From a virus, in IMG/VR virus record IMGVR_UViG_3300036826_000357, positions 1 to 64,000 of that record: DNA of 64,000 nucleotides; one strand, written 5' to 3'. Shown here in pieces: positions 23,906-31,870 of this stretch. How positions within the stretch are numbered: the stretch's first letter is position 1; every line of letters starts with the position of its first letter. The position numbers and the translations under genes are program-made. The notes beneath the pieces are model-generated. The model searched no databases. It had not been told where the DNA came from and saw only the letters and a program-made list of their open reading frames with translations.

Positions 23906-24443
23906 TGCGCTTCTCCAGCATCCGTTCGAGCACTTCGCGCAGACCACGATTGGGAATCGCAGACACCGATGCCCGGACTTCCTCCGTGGTCGGAGCCGGC
24001 TTCTCCTCGATCACCACAGGCGTACTCTTCTGCTTCCGGCGCTGCACACTGAACTCCGCTGCAATCCGGTCCCGGATCGCATGGAAGCTGCGCAGGGTCG
24101 GAATCGGCGGCAACCACTCCATCCCGCGTGTGGCCCGGAGATACTTCCAATGCCGGATGCCGAAGTCGAGCAGCTTGAGCACATCGGCCACCGGCACACG
24201 CGTCACCATCAAGCCGATCAAGCCGTAGTCCGCAGTAGACCACGGCAACACCATCGTGCCCGGGTAGACGTCTTCGAGCAGTTGCCGCCACTGAATCTCG
24301 ACGGCGCGGAGTGTACGCGGCTGCTCGACGGCGCAGAGCGCGCGACGCGCAGCCACCTTCGCCGCTAAATCGACTGCCTCGAATGGCGTCTTCATCGCGC
24401 CATTCCCATCGACGGTGATCGTTTGTGCAATGTGCCGATCCAT
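23886..24443 (-). CDS. Hypothetical protein in replication region
   Basis: 185 aa from the ATG at 24443; an earlier start would overlap the whole next gene. The helical core (EIQWRQLLEDVYPGTMVLPW and VADVLKLLDFGIRHWKYLR, then PPIPTLRSFHAI) resembles C-terminal domains of phage replisome organisers, but I cannot assign it. A basic linker and helical end follow. Confidence 0.7.
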   Translation of the reverse strand: MDRHIAQTITVDGNGAMKTPFEAVDLAAKVAARRALCAVEQPRTLRAVEIQWRQLLEDVYPGTMVLPWSTADYGLIGLMVTRVPVADVLKLLDFGIRHWKYLRATRGMEWLPPIPTLRSFHAIRDRIAAEFSVQRRKQKSTPVVIEEKPAPTTEEVRASVSAIPNRGLREVLERMLEKRNGETAA

Positions 24444-24456
24444 GCCAATCGCCAGT

Positions 24457-24810
24457 TCATCGTGTACTCCTATCCTGACACCAGTTTTGATGCAGGACAA
24501 GCCACTCTTGATGCAGGACAAGCCACTCCGCCATCGGGACGAAGCAAGGCCCGTCGCCGTCCACCCAGCGAAACCACCCCCCGGTTTGGACTGCAAGCCA
24601 CCGAAGGGATTCACTGACGGCATCCGACCCAAGCGTACTCCATAACCCATGCTCCCAACCGTCTTGCCATGTAGCGCACCATTGCTCCTCTGACAGCGCA
24701 GACATGACGAAGAGCAGCAAGAACCGAGCCGGATCTAAGCCTTGCAGCCGGCTGTCGTCGCTGGAAAACGCCATCTGATTCAGCGTGAGGACCTGCGCGA
24801 TCACGATCAA
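24457..24810 (-). CDS. Hypothetical Trp-rich protein with tandem duplication
   Basis: 117 aa if it starts at the TTG at 24810; the ATG at 24774 is an alternative and no start has a well-placed ribosome site. The sequence is unusually rich in Trp (WCATWQDGWEHGLW). A perfect 21-bp tandem repeat at 24487-24528 duplicates EWLVLHQ near the C-terminus. Function unknown. Confidence 0.65.
   Translation of the reverse strand: MIVIAQVLTLNQMAFSSDDSRLQGLDPARFLLLFVMSALSEEQWCATWQDGWEHGLWSTLGSDAVSESLRWLAVQTGGWFRWVDGDGPCFVPMAEWLVLHQEWLVLHQNWCQDRSTR
24487..24528. repeat. Perfect 21-bp tandem duplication
   Basis: The 21-nt unit at 24487-24507 is repeated exactly at 24508-24528, in frame within the 24457-24810 gene. 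Identity suggests a recent event. Confidence 0.9.
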
Positions 24811-24834
24811 CCGGGCGTCATCGCTATCCTCCGA

Positions 24835-25308
24835 TCATTCAAAACGCTGACCGTGATACAGGGGGAGACCCCCCTGACAGCATGTGCATTGGAGTGTCCC
24901 CGATATGAATGCCGTTTTCCCTCCATCCGGAAGATTGGTGATATTCAGACCGATGGGTCCGGTACACACACCATCCATGTGTATCACTTCCGGAAGACCG
25001 GGAGCAGATTCGCCATGCAGTGTATACCCGGAACAACTTCCCTCCATCGCCCAATACGCATCGATGATGCTCTTGCGCACAGAGATGTCGTCTGGGTGTT
25101 CGAGCCGAGTGACCAGGAACGGAGTCGGACAGGTCGTAAACGTTGTGTACGGTCCCGGGCTCGTGGTTGTCGTGGTATCCGCCGCCGCGCAATCCGCATT
25201 CTTTAGTTGCTTCTCCAGTCGAGCACAGCGACGCGCGGAGAAGGCATCCGATGCGAAGGTCGGAGTTACGAAGAGAATCAGAACACAAATCCGAATTAGG
25301 TGCTTCAT
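24835..25308 (-). CDS. Small secreted cysteine-rich protein
   Basis: 157 aa with AAAGGAGG before the ATG. A signal peptide (KHLIRICVLILFVTPTFA) is followed by a helical part, a Thr-rich linker (TTTTTSPGPYTT) and a domain with seven or so cysteines (CTCCQGG). The design is like the exported proteins at 6818 and 9650. Function unknown. Confidence 0.8.
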   Translation of the reverse strand: MKHLIRICVLILFVTPTFASDAFSARRCARLEKQLKNADCAAADTTTTTSPGPYTTFTTCPTPFLVTRLEHPDDISVRKSIIDAYWAMEGSCSGYTLHGESAPGLPEVIHMDGVCTGPIGLNITNLPDGGKTAFISGTLQCTCCQGGLPLYHGQRFE

Positions 25309-25317
25309 TTTCCTCCT

Positions 25318-26043
25318 TTACTGCCGATAGCGACCGGGTATCCAAGGACACAAATCATCCCCACGCGCGTTCGTACAACTCTTTTCAGCGTCCCAGGCCA
25401 GGAAATCCCACGCGATAAAACACCCCGTTGAGACATCCGTGACCATGAAGGAGTTATGGATATACCGTGGGCCACCTGGATAATCGTTGATGTACGCGAG
25501 CGTGTAGTACATGTATACATTCGGCATCGTGTACGGATCAGGTCTGATCTGGGCATACCAGTTCCAGATCACGTAATGGAACTTCTGCGGAGGGTTTCCA
25601 AATTCCTCATCCGCTTCGTCGTAGTCGACGTACGAGTATGGCACAGGACTCGCCGTCGCTCCGATATCGGGATAGTCCGCAGACTTGGACCATCCCCACG
25701 GCGTCGCCGGAATCAAGAACAGCACCGGCAGGTTCACGCGGAGAGGGCCTCCCTCATACGCTCGCTTGGCAGCGTGCGCGACCGGATTCCCGTCCTTATC
25801 CAGGTACCACGCCGGCCACGTAAAGGATATCTCCATCCCGTCCATGACTCCCGGATTCGCCAGAAAGCGTAAGTTCCCCGGAAGGGATTCCGAACAGTAC
25901 GTTCGAGTCGGATCGCCCCCGCCTGTGCGAATACCTTCGTTCTCTGCCCAGAACAAAGGTGGGATCACAGGACATCCAGGCACGACATTTGCCATGAGAA
26001 ACAGCGGAGAGGTTAACACGATATACCGTAAATACCGCTTCAT
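25318..26043 (-). CDS. Secreted or lipid-anchored protein, Tyr/Pro/Trp-rich
   Basis: 241 aa from the ATG at 26043. The signal sequence YLRYIVLTSPLFLMANVVPGC could be a poor lipobox (VPGC) or a Sec signal. The mature part is rich in Tyr, Trp and Pro and has cysteine pairs; no domain is recognised. It lies directly upstream of the 24835 gene, so two exported proteins form a pair. Confidence 0.75.
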   Translation of the reverse strand: MKRYLRYIVLTSPLFLMANVVPGCPVIPPLFWAENEGIRTGGGDPTRTYCSESLPGNLRFLANPGVMDGMEISFTWPAWYLDKDGNPVAHAAKRAYEGGPLRVNLPVLFLIPATPWGWSKSADYPDIGATASPVPYSYVDYDEADEEFGNPPQKFHYVIWNWYAQIRPDPYTMPNVYMYYTLAYINDYPGGPRYIHNSFMVTDVSTGCFIAWDFLAWDAEKSCTNARGDDLCPWIPGRYRQ

Positions 26044-26122
26044 GGACTGAACCTGCTTCTCGTCCCGGATGCGGCCCCCCACATCCTGAGACGTGTTGGA
26101 GTATCTCCCCGGATACTGCTTC

Positions 26123-26344
26123 TTATGGTCTATTCATCAGTACCAAGTTCACCGTCAGGACCAGTTGCACTAAATCGCCGAGTAATTCCTGTTCCTCCTC
26201 CCGGCTCACAGACGCCAGTTCGTGTGCCACCGCGCGATGCAGGGAATCGTCGGCTGCGTCGGAGTCACCAACCTGGTGCCGTGCCCCAACTCGCGCGATG
26301 AACTCGTAGACCGTCATGCAGCGCGCGTTGCCTTCATTCACCAT
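26123..26344 (-). CDS. Small hypothetical protein
   Basis: 73 aa (62 aa from a second ATG at 26317). Mostly helical, with a hydrophobic end (LVQLVLTVNLVL). The start overlaps the upstream stop by one base (TGATG). Function unknown. Confidence 0.6.
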   Translation of the reverse strand: MVNEGNARCMTVYEFIARVGARHQVGDSDAADDSLHRAVAHELASVSREEEQELLGDLVQLVLTVNLVLMNRP

Positions 26345-26775
26345 CAGTCGTACCCGAGAATCGCATTTAATGCGGCCACCGCTTCCGCCGCCTTCCAGCC
26401 ACAGTCGAGCTTGTGCTTCACAGCGACGAGTTGGGCGATGTCACACGCCTTCTCGTAGGTGTCGTTCTCCATGGCAATCTCGCTTCCAGCCACGAGCGCG
26501 TCCTGCATGTCGCACACGTCCCATCGCCAGGAGCCTTCCACGGGTCGGCCGACCTTCACGGCATGATCGCGCATCCGCGCCCATTCGAGAATCTCGTACC
26601 GGGTCCGTTCGAGCACGTTCCGCTCAAGCTCCCGGTAGACAACGGTCTCCCGCCAGATCCGATCGATCGTCAGGAACAACGACCGTTCGAGCCAGGAACA
26701 CTCATCCCACCAGCGCAGCCGCGCTTCCGCTAACTGCGTATCGGTCAATTCCCGGGGCGGATCGTGAGTGTCCAT
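26344..26775 (-). CDS. Hypothetical helical protein
   Basis: 143 aa from the ATG at 26775 (TGATG overlap). Helical throughout, Trp- and Glu-rich (RWWDECSWLERSLFLTIDRI). Part of a coupled run of small genes; no family. Confidence 0.7.
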   Translation of the reverse strand: MDTHDPPRELTDTQLAEARLRWWDECSWLERSLFLTIDRIWRETVVYRELERNVLERTRYEILEWARMRDHAVKVGRPVEGSWRWDVCDMQDALVAGSEIAMENDTYEKACDIAQLVAVKHKLDCGWKAAEAVAALNAILGYD

Positions 26776-27059
26776 CAGACTTCGTAGCCATGGAGCCGGC
26801 AATACGCACGCCAGACTTCCTGCTGCTCCACGGTGGACGGGGCCTCGAACTGCTGCTCACACGCGTTGTACCCGGCAACGAACCAGGGATGCCACCACCC
26901 ACAGGGATAGAAGCCGGGATCGGCTGCCTGCGCGTAGGATTCCCCGAGCGCCCGGATGAGATACGGCTCGACGTGACTCACATACGGCGGTTCCCACTCA
27001 CCCATCGACTCGTCCGGCATCGAGTCGCATAGCTCCGGCGGTGTCCATTCAGGACTCAT
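26775..27059 (-). CDS. Hypothetical protein with GWWHPWFVAG block, paralogue A
   Basis: 94 aa. Residues about 46-62 read ADPGFYPCGWWHPWFVAG, shared almost exactly with the next gene upstream (27123-27338). The rest of the two proteins differs. The block is aromatic with one Cys and one His, perhaps a binding or metal motif. AGGAAGGG precedes the ATG, and a TTGACAAAG element sits at 27076-27081 but without a proper -10. Confidence 0.75.
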   Translation of the reverse strand: MSPEWTPPELCDSMPDESMGEWEPPYVSHVEPYLIRALGESYAQAADPGFYPCGWWHPWFVAGYNACEQQFEAPSTVEQQEVWRAYCRLHGYEV

Positions 27060-27122
27060 CGGTTCCCTTCCTCTTTGTCAACTTTTGACCACGGGGTCAA
27101 CTGCCCACCCTGACGCAAAGCG

Positions 27123-27338
27123 TTACAGTTCATGGACCAACTCCTCCACCCTCTCCCAAGCAGTTGCCCAGCCGGCCACGAACCACGGATGCCACCAGCC
27201 GCACGGATAAAAACCGGGATCGTCGGCTATCCAATCGACTGTCCACCCAAATCTGTCTCCGGACTCCGGGTCTTCTACCGTAAAAGCCTCCGGGTCCGGT
27301 CTGTTCCGTTCCGGCTCCGGATGGTCCTTCGCTCTCAT
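27123..27338 (-). CDS. Hypothetical protein with GWWHPWFVAG block, paralogue B
   Basis: 71 aa. It shares DPGFYPCGWWHPWFVAG with the gene at 26775-27059. The N-terminal half is charged and unlike its neighbour. Tandem duplication followed by divergence outside the block is the simplest reading. Confidence 0.7.
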   Translation of the reverse strand: MRAKDHPEPERNRPDPEAFTVEDPESGDRFGWTVDWIADDPGFYPCGWWHPWFVAGWATAWERVEELVHEL

Positions 27339-27385
27339 TTCCGGTCTCCCTCACATGGATATTAAGATCTTCTCCTCGGACGGAA

Positions 27386-27404
27386 GGGATCCGGAACGGA
27401 TCCC
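27386..27404 (-). terminator. Possible terminator hairpin without U tract
   Basis: GGGATCCG and CGGATCCC pair perfectly around a GAA loop. It lies just downstream of the 27414-28130 gene. No T-run follows, so termination is uncertain. Confidence 0.35.
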
Positions 27405-27413
27405 GGAGTCCAC

Positions 27414-28130
27414 TTAGTATGACATGGCAGAATTGCCATGTGTAGGCTTCGGCTTCGTTGTCAAGCCAGGAACTCGGTACGCTTCCCACGCTGGTTGGTC
27501 AGGATGAGCCGCCTGCCAGGCTTTGATGGCGTCCCGATAGGCCGGATCGGTTTCCTCCGGCGGCGGCTCTGGAGGCGGGATGTACTTCGGGACAGTCGGT
27601 TTCCGCCGGCCCATGAAACATTGCCCGAGCTTTTCCTGCACGAACTGCTCGAACTTTTTCACACGATCCCGCACACGAACGAAGCGCTCTTTGTTTCGCA
27701 TGGCGTAATGCACACCCAAGAGCTTCGTGAGCAGCAGCGGATTCAGCCGTATCTCCGAGCATCGGTGGAAGCGTCGTTTCACTTCAAAGATGCCGGCGGC
27801 AACAAACTCGGCAACTCCACGACATACCCAGCTTTCGCTTCTGCTCAGTTTCTCCGCCATGGTTTGCCGGCGCATCCGGAACGCTCGATGCTTAAATCCG
27901 CCGTCAGAAAACGTATGCGCGACGACCAAGTTGAAGATCGTCATGAAGCGACCGATTCTCCCACGCATCAGTTCCGGATTCAGTGTCACCCCGTAGCAGT
28001 TGGAGCCACAGAGATTCTCCACATCCGATCCGAGACTGCCATCTGGGACGGCGAAGGCTTCAGCCAGAACTGGCTGAAGGGCATCCGCTACGTCGACCAG
28101 GGTTTCCTGCCATCCACTCCACTTCCCCAT
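27414..28130 (-). CDS. Replication initiator-like winged-helix protein
   Basis: 238 aa from the ATG at 28130 with GAGGAGG upstream. Residues about 95-150 form a winged helix (QTMAEKLSRSESWVCRGVAE...AGIFEVKRRFHRC), the type found in phage O-like replication proteins and regulators. A basic helical middle (KKFEQFVQEKLG) and a proline-rich tail (PPPEPPPEETDP) follow. It could bind the origin; no iterons were seen inside the gene. Confidence 0.75.
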   Translation of the reverse strand: MGKWSGWQETLVDVADALQPVLAEAFAVPDGSLGSDVENLCGSNCYGVTLNPELMRGRIGRFMTIFNLVVAHTFSDGGFKHRAFRMRRQTMAEKLSRSESWVCRGVAEFVAAGIFEVKRRFHRCSEIRLNPLLLTKLLGVHYAMRNKERFVRVRDRVKKFEQFVQEKLGQCFMGRRKPTVPKYIPPPEPPPEETDPAYRDAIKAWQAAHPDQPAWEAYRVPGLTTKPKPTHGNSAMSY

Positions 28131-28232
28131 CGCATCCTCCTCACCTGCTGGACACGAGGCTGCGGGCGTGGTAGACGGGGCCTTAAGACACTGCCACGTC
28201 GCGACCCGCAGCCGCGACGAACCATCGCATAG

Positions 28233-28270
28233 CATAGAGCCTCGGTCTTGAAAAGGATCGGGGCTCTATG
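28233..28270. terminator. Hairpin between operons
   Basis: CATAGAGCC (28233-28241) pairs with GGCTCTATG (28262-28270) and the stem extends inward by about 5 further pairs including wobbles. No long T-run on either side. It lies in the gap between the 28290 and 27414 genes and may terminate or protect messages. Confidence 0.45.
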
Positions 28271-28289
28271 TGTTTCAGGGGTCGCTCGC

Positions 28290-28427
28290 TCAGCGGCAGA
28301 TCAGGTACTCCGTCAGGTACCGGCCCGCGACCATGCCAAGGTAGAAGAACACCCCGGCGATCTTCCACCACTCCGGCACTTCGCGTCGTGGTCGCGATTG
28401 CACCGTCCGGAGTCGACCGTTGTTCAT
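28290..28427 (-). CDS. Membrane microprotein
   Basis: 45 aa with one membrane segment (WWKIAGVFFYLGMVAG) and a basic N-terminus, so the start is probably cytoplasmic. ATGA overlap with the upstream membrane protein gene supports its reality. Function unknown. Confidence 0.65.
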   Translation of the reverse strand: MNNGRLRTVQSRPRREVPEWWKIAGVFFYLGMVAGRYLTEYLICR

Positions 28428-28618
28428 CGGCGTCGGACGCTATCGGCAAGGATCAGCGTGAAGCCCATCGCCATCAGGATCGCACCAGCGATCAAGCGGC
28501 GCGTGGGTTCGGGCACCGCATCCATCGGAACGCTCCAGTTCAGCAGGATGCCGACAAGCATCGCCCCGACGCCGCAGGCAACTATCATAGACGATTTTTG
28601 GGCTAGGTTACTTGGCAT
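28424..28618 (-). CDS. Small two-span membrane protein
   Basis: 64 aa with two hydrophobic segments (MIVACGVGAMLVGILL and LIAGAILMAMGFTLIL) separated by a short polar loop and ending in basic residues. Size and topology are holin-like, but a cluster of similar microproteins surrounds it. Confidence 0.7.
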   Translation of the reverse strand: MPSNLAQKSSMIVACGVGAMLVGILLNWSVPMDAVPEPTRRLIAGAILMAMGFTLILADSVRRR

Positions 28619-28624
28619 CGGGCC

Positions 28625-28644
28625 GCGCGCCCCGCGTCGAGGGC
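28625..28644. repeat. Fossil copy of the LDAGRA coding repeat
   Basis: GCGCGCCCCGCGTCGAGGGC here is identical to 29128-29147 and one base different from 28769-28788 and 29907-29926. The other three encode the LDAGR(A/S) module in the paralogues upstream; this one is in a spacer, perhaps the remnant of another family member. Confidence 0.6.
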
Positions 28645-28648
28645 GGTC

Positions 28649-28759
28649 TTAGCCATGGACGTACCATCCCAACGGCGTGGCAATCAGCCAGGCGACGCCC
28701 AGGATCAGGGCGCAGAAGATCACGAGGATCAGGATGCGGGCTCCGTCCAAGCCGTCCAT
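28649..28759 (-). CDS. Membrane microprotein
   Basis: 36 aa with one membrane span (ILILVIFCALILGVAWLIA). Its ATG overlaps the stop of the upstream coiled-coil gene (TGATG). Function unknown. Confidence 0.6.
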   Translation of the reverse strand: MDGLDGARILILVIFCALILGVAWLIATPLGWYVHG

Positions 28760-29121
28760 CACGTCTCCGCGCGCCCCGCATCGAGGGCAGCAATCAAGCC
28801 CTGCTCCCAGTCCTGGTATGGCGGGTCAGGGAAGTTCTCTCGCACTTCCTGCGCCGCTTTCGCCACACGTTCCAGCCACTCCCGCTCGCGTACCAGCGCG
28901 GCGATGTCGGGGGCGTCGAGCAGTGCGTCGAGTGAGTCGAGTACCTGAGCAGACCCACCGACCCGCGCGATCATGAACACGCGACGGATATACTCACGCG
29001 CATCGGATGCCACTTTCACCAACGCCGCGACGTGGGCTTCCAGCGCCGCGATGCGCTCTTGCTGCTCTTTCGTGCCGGGCGTGCGCCGATACTTTCCTGA
29101 CTGCATGCCTTCTGCCATCAC
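28759..29121 (-). CDS. Coiled-coil protein, LEAHVAAL paralogue family (A)
   Basis: 120 aa. Shared motifs: ALEAHVAALVK, LLDAPDIAALVRE and the ending AALDAGRAET. The same three modules recur in the next two genes upstream. A coiled coil is likely. Coupled to its neighbour by ATGA. Confidence 0.75.
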   Translation of the reverse strand: MMAEGMQSGKYRRTPGTKEQQERIAALEAHVAALVKVASDAREYIRRVFMIARVGGSAQVLDSLDALLDAPDIAALVREREWLERVAKAAQEVRENFPDPPYQDWEQGLIAALDAGRAET

Positions 29122-29696
29122 TTCTCCGCGCGCCCCGCGTCGAGGGCTCGAAGGGCGTCAACCGCGTCGTCCAGCACGAAGTACCATTCTTGCGCTTCAG
29201 CCTCGCCTTTGGCGCGGTCAAATCCCGACTCGGCGCGGTCCTGAATCCGCTCCAGGGCCGCGATCACCCGCTGCTGTCGATGTATCAGCGCGGCGATGTC
29301 GGGAGCGTTGAGGAGGGCCTTGATTCGCAGACACCTGGGCCTCCGGTGACAGACCCCCTCGTTTCCGTCGTCGGTACACCAGCACAGACCAGTCGTCTGG
29401 AATTCTTGTGGGGCACAATCCTGGAGCGCCTGCGCCAACGCCGCCACGTGGGCCTCCAGTTGGTTGCACCGCTCTCGAAGCTGCTCTGCATCGGCTAGGG
29501 CACAACCCTCGATGTACTCGGCCCCCCTGTGCGCTTCCTGCGCCGCCGCAAGCTGCGTGCGGAGCGTGGCGCGCTCCTGCAGACCCCGCTGGAGATTCAG
29601 GCCCAACGCATACGAGCCACACGCAGGGCACGGCTCCACATCGGGTGGCGGGCTTCCGGTGTTCATCTCATCCAGCGGGCGCGGCATATCAGCCAT
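29118..29696 (-). CDS. Coiled-coil protein with cysteine pairs, LEAHVAAL family (B)
   Basis: 192 aa from the ATG at 29696. An N-terminal zinc pair (CPACGS) and a coiled coil (RTQLAAAQEAH) precede the family modules QLEAHVAALAQ, ALLNAPDIAALI and ALDAGRAEK at the end. A second cysteine cluster (CWCTDDGNEGVC) is inserted in the middle. Confidence 0.75.
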   Translation of the reverse strand: MADMPRPLDEMNTGSPPPDVEPCPACGSYALGLNLQRGLQERATLRTQLAAAQEAHRGAEYIEGCALADAEQLRERCNQLEAHVAALAQALQDCAPQEFQTTGLCWCTDDGNEGVCHRRPRCLRIKALLNAPDIAALIHRQQRVIAALERIQDRAESGFDRAKGEAEAQEWYFVLDDAVDALRALDAGRAEK

Positions 29697-30247
29697 CACT
29701 TCTCCGCGCGCGGGAAATGCACCCAGCTTCCACCGTCTACGCCGCTGGGCGCTCGTGGACCGCCACATGCCGGACAGACTGGCCCGTCCGGCAATTGAGC
29801 ATCCGCACAACGCGGCTGCTCCGCGCGCCCCTTCGCGCGCTTGATGTAGGCGTCTCCCGTCGCGCGAATCTGTTCGGCGGTCGCGTGACTCTCGCAGCTT
29901 GGCTCCGAGCGCCCCGCGTCGAGGGCGGCAAGCTCTGTCAACGCCTCACGCAAGTACTTCATGTGGGCACGCGGGTTGCGCTGGTAGTGGTCGTGGTCTG
30001 CCCACTCCACATTGCGCGCCGCTCCCTCCACCTTCTCGACCGCTTCCTGCCGCCGCACCAGCGCGGCGATGTCGGGGGATTCGAGCAGAGCCTTAATACG
30101 CTCAAACGCGACCGTGCCGATGATTGCCCAGATGCGATGCTGCTCGTCCTCGCGATTGACCAATGCGCGCAGTTCCTGCGCCAACGCGGCGACGTGGGCC
30201 TCTAAGCTGGCTATGTACTGGTGTTCAGCGCGATAACTAGCCATCAC
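29696..30247 (-). CDS. Coiled-coil protein with zinc tail, LEAHVAAL family (C)
   Basis: 183 aa. It has the family modules SLEAHVAALAQ, ALLESPDIAALVRR and AALDAGRSE, but the last is internal: about 60 extra residues with CPACGG follow. It therefore looks like a family member fused to a C-terminal zinc element. It is coupled to both neighbours. Confidence 0.75.
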   Translation of the reverse strand: MMASYRAEHQYIASLEAHVAALAQELRALVNREDEQHRIWAIIGTVAFERIKALLESPDIAALVRRQEAVEKVEGAARNVEWADHDHYQRNPRAHMKYLREALTELAALDAGRSEPSCESHATAEQIRATGDAYIKRAKGRAEQPRCADAQLPDGPVCPACGGPRAPSGVDGGSWVHFPRAEK

Positions 30248-30666
30248 TTCTCCGGAATGAACGGCAGACGCGGTGGGGCCAACTTCAACTGTGCTGCCTC
30301 CAGCCGCTTGATTTCGGCCTGCGCCTCCGCAAGCTGCGCCTGGCTTTCCAGATAAAGCCGCGTGCGGAGCGTGACATCCTTCTCCGTCTCCGCAAGCTGC
30401 GTGCGGAGGGTCTCAATTGTTTCCCCCGCCGCTGCCTCCCACTTCACGTTATGGCCTATATCGAGTCGAAGCTGCTCGTTCTCCCGCTGCGCCGCCGCAA
30501 GCTCAGCCTTCACCTTCACGAACAGATCGGCCAGTTCATTGTCGGCCTCGATCCGTTCTCCAAGCTCCCGTTGGGTATTCGTCAGCTGTGTGCGCAGGGC
30601 GCGATACTCATCGAGCAGCCCTGCCCGGGAAAGCAGCCCTGCCTGGTCATCGCTCAGGAGACTCAT
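30244..30666 (-). CDS. Long coiled-coil protein
   Basis: 140 aa from the ATG at 30666 (ATGA overlap). Nearly all heptad-like helix (ELAAAQRENEQLRLDI and ESQAQLAEAQAEIKRLEAA). Ends in a proline-rich tail. It probably multimerises; it may be distantly related to the following LEAHVAAL genes. Confidence 0.75.
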   Translation of the reverse strand: MSLLSDDQAGLLSRAGLLDEYRALRTQLTNTQRELGERIEADNELADLFVKVKAELAAAQRENEQLRLDIGHNVKWEAAAGETIETLRTQLAETEKDVTLRTRLYLESQAQLAEAQAEIKRLEAAQLKLAPPRLPFIPEK

Positions 30667-30869
30667 CGGCTCCTCCATTTCGGCGCGACCGCGCGCAGCA
30701 GCTTCCACCACCACGGCTCCGGTTCCGGCGTCCGTCCGAACGCACGCCGGGTGATAATCTCCTCGATGGCCTCGCAGAGCGGACAGCCTGCTACCGGCTT
30801 GTACGGATCAGGGTCCAGCCGGGGATGATTGTGCTCCAGCGGTTCGAGAACAATGGTCGGATCGGTCAT
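30663..30869 (-). CDS. Small hypothetical protein
   Basis: 68 aa from the ATG at 30869. Contains HNHPR and a CPLC pair followed by a helix; a basic, Trp-rich end (WWWKLLRAV). Possibly metal-binding. Function unknown. Confidence 0.65.
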   Translation of the reverse strand: MTDPTIVLEPLEHNHPRLDPDPYKPVAGCPLCEAIEEIITRRAFGRTPEPEPWWWKLLRAVAPKWRSR

Positions 30870-30873
30870 AGCT

Positions 30874-31095
30874 TCACCCCGCGCTTCCTCCGGATACCGG
30901 TGATGGTCCCTTCGGGGCATGTCCCAGATGCCAAAAGCCGCAGAAGCCGCACCGATACGCATGCAGCCGCGTCTTCCCACGTTCCGTTAAGCCGTACTGC
31001 TGGCGCTGCTGCCGCGCACGATCCTTTGCTTCCCGCCCACTCGTGAACACGCGCTTGCCATCACAGCCGGATTCCCGTGTGCCGATCTTCCGCAC
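30874..31095 (-). CDS. Small zinc-binding phage protein
   Basis: 73 aa. Pattern: Cys near residue 11, a basic helix (AKDRARQQRQQYG), then YRCGFCGFWHLGH. Many phages encode this layout, in which the C-x2-C and following His bind zinc. Function unknown. Confidence 0.75.
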   Translation of the reverse strand: MRKIGTRESGCDGKRVFTSGREAKDRARQQRQQYGLTERGKTRLHAYRCGFCGFWHLGHAPKGPSPVSGGSAG

Positions 31096-31272
31096 TCACC
31101 CTCGTTTCTCCAGCCGCTTCGCGAGCCGGGTCCGTTCCTCCACTGCCGCGCAGCCGAGCAGATCGAGTCGCCGGAGTTGTCCCAGATCGCCGCGTTGCCG
31201 GCGCAGATCTGTCCGATGCCTCGCCTCTGCCTGCCGCTGCTGCCGGCGGCGCTCGAAGTTGGCCCGCTTCAT
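31096..31272 (-). CDS. Small basic helical protein
   Basis: 58 aa, about one third Arg/Lys (NFERRRQQRQAEARHRTDLR). ATGA overlap with the upstream gene. Could bind nucleic acid; a single long helix is likely. Confidence 0.55.
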   Translation of the reverse strand: MKRANFERRRQQRQAEARHRTDLRRQRGDLGQLRRLDLLGCAAVEERTRLAKRLEKRG

Positions 31273-31652
31273 GCGGCCGTCTTCTGCGCTTGCTTCACCA
31301 GTGCGAGCACCTGCCGGTGTGTGCGACCCGGTGCATCGTTGTAGTGCACCGCATCGCCAATTTCTGCCGGCTTGTCGGGGGAGACCGCATCGAGTGCATC
31401 GAGCAGCCCGAAGTGGATCCGCGACGACAGATCCAGTTCGCAGGCCACACGCCCCACGGCACCGACCACGCAAAAGCAGACGGCATCTGGGACACACGGA
31501 TCCGGAAGGGCCGTCCCATCGGCCAACCGTGCGGATGCCCTCTGCGTCCACCGATCCTTCGGCCTCAACAAGTCCAGCAACGCCTGGAATGCTCCAGCCA
31601 GCGTCTTCGGATACTTCTTCGTCAGCAACCGATCCTTCTTCAACAGTTTCAT
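31269..31652 (-). CDS. DUF6197-like protein
   Basis: 127 aa. WTQRASARLADG...DAVCFCVVGAVGR...GLLDALDAV...AVHYNDAPGRTHRQVLAL matches the pattern of DUF6197 proteins, found in actinobacteria and phages, function unknown. Overlaps both neighbours by ATGA. Confidence 0.75.
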   Translation of the reverse strand: MKLLKKDRLLTKKYPKTLAGAFQALLDLLRPKDRWTQRASARLADGTALPDPCVPDAVCFCVVGAVGRVACELDLSSRIHFGLLDALDAVSPDKPAEIGDAVHYNDAPGRTHRQVLALVKQAQKTAA

Positions 31653-31870
31653 ATGCGTCGATATCGACTGAGCCGGAATTGCTCTGTCGGATTTCCTTTC
31701 TGCATCGCGTCTAAGAGTGTCGATGCGGTGGTGTCGTCATCGTGATAGATCATCAGATGCGGCATCCACGACCCGTCTCGTTCTTGGATTTCGATGACGG
31801 GTATTTCCACGATGGTCTGTTCGCAGAGTGGGCAGCGTTTCGGATGTGGGAACGGGACGAGCTTCCCCAT
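31649..31870 (-). CDS. Small zinc-finger protein
   Basis: 73 aa from the ATG at 31870 (TGATG overlap). CPLCEQ near the start pairs with H in MPHLMIYH to give a C2H2-like site. The rest is acidic then basic. Function unknown. Confidence 0.7.
   Translation of the reverse strand: MGKLVPFPHPKRCPLCEQTIVEIPVIEIQERDGSWMPHLMIYHDDDTTASTLLDAMQKGNPTEQFRLSRYRRI

Noticed and set aside
27076-27081. TTGACAAAG element before the 26775 gene
   Set aside because: No -10-like hexamer at 15-19 bp and it lies only about 17 nt before the ATG; kept out of the promoter list.
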